From NCBI GenBank assembly GCA_022563615.1, contig JADFMZ010000198.1, positions 1-6,283 on the forward strand: a stretch of 6,283 nucleotides of DNA. Direction: 5' to 3'. A program made the position numbers and the translations under genes. This DNA is from Planctomycetota bacterium (GTDB taxonomy: Bacteria; Planctomycetota; Phycisphaerae; UBA1845). Shown here piece after piece: positions 6,267 to 6,283 of this stretch. The notes beneath the pieces are model-generated. The model saw only the letters and a program-made list of their open reading frames with translations, was not told where the DNA came from and did not search any database. How positions within the stretch are numbered: the stretch's first letter is position 1; each line of letters begins with the position of its first letter.

Positions 6267-6283
6267 ATGCTTCGACATCGGCT
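6267..6283 (+). CDS. Start of a downstream gene (3' partial), product unknown
   Basis: Only five codons are visible (MLRHR) before the right edge, so no product can be named. The start is supported by AAAGGAG 6 bases upstream and by its position 15 bp after the stop of the exported-protein gene, which suggests a shared transcript. The arginine and histidine at the N-terminus would suit the charged start of a signal or membrane segment, but nothing more can be said. Confidence 0.6.

Noticed and set aside
1..6283. CRISPR array, tRNA, rRNA or toxin-antitoxin pair
   Set aside because: I saw no spaced direct repeats, no cloverleaf with a CCA-end or T-arm sequence, and no small overlapping gene pair with known toxin motifs on either strand.

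Overview
This window comes from a bacterial chromosome or large contig with moderately high GC. It reads like a mosaic of intact genes separated by decayed or inserted DNA. The lineage is uncertain. The combination of a CzcA-type metal pump, a MiaE tRNA hydroxylase, an AraC regulator with a DUF6597-like sensor half, and relics of a psiM2-type terminase and an ISL3-type transposase would suit Planctomycetota or a proteobacterium. Nothing here settles which.

Layout. (1) 3-2009: the C-terminal two thirds of a heavy-metal RND efflux transporter, cut by the left edge. (2) 2010-3363: a gene graveyard. It holds the nuclease half of a phage terminase large subunit (2067-2729), then about 190 bp without a gene, then a small membrane-anchored protein gene broken by a frameshift and a nonsense codon (2924 to about 3350). 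(3) 3397-4017: an intact miaE. Its only convincing promoter element sits so close to the ATG that the mRNA may be leaderless. (4) 4018-4595: mostly non-coding. It holds a truncated ISL3-like transposase start on the minus strand and two inverted-repeat structures. (5) 4596-5459: an AraC-type regulator. (6) 5547-6251: an exported protein with an SCP2-like N-terminal half, preceded by a long imperfect inverted repeat and followed after 15 bp by the start of another gene with a strong ribosome binding site (6267 to the right edge).

How the genes work together. The pump and miaE are independent functions. The regulator, the exported protein and the gene cut at the right edge lie on one strand and may form a regulated unit. 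The inverted repeat between the regulator and the exported gene is the best candidate for a control site. This coupling is inferred from position only. I did not find a convincing undescribed multi-gene system. The most useful non-routine observations are the two-lesion pseudogene, the possible leaderless miaE and the structured leader at 5486-5528.
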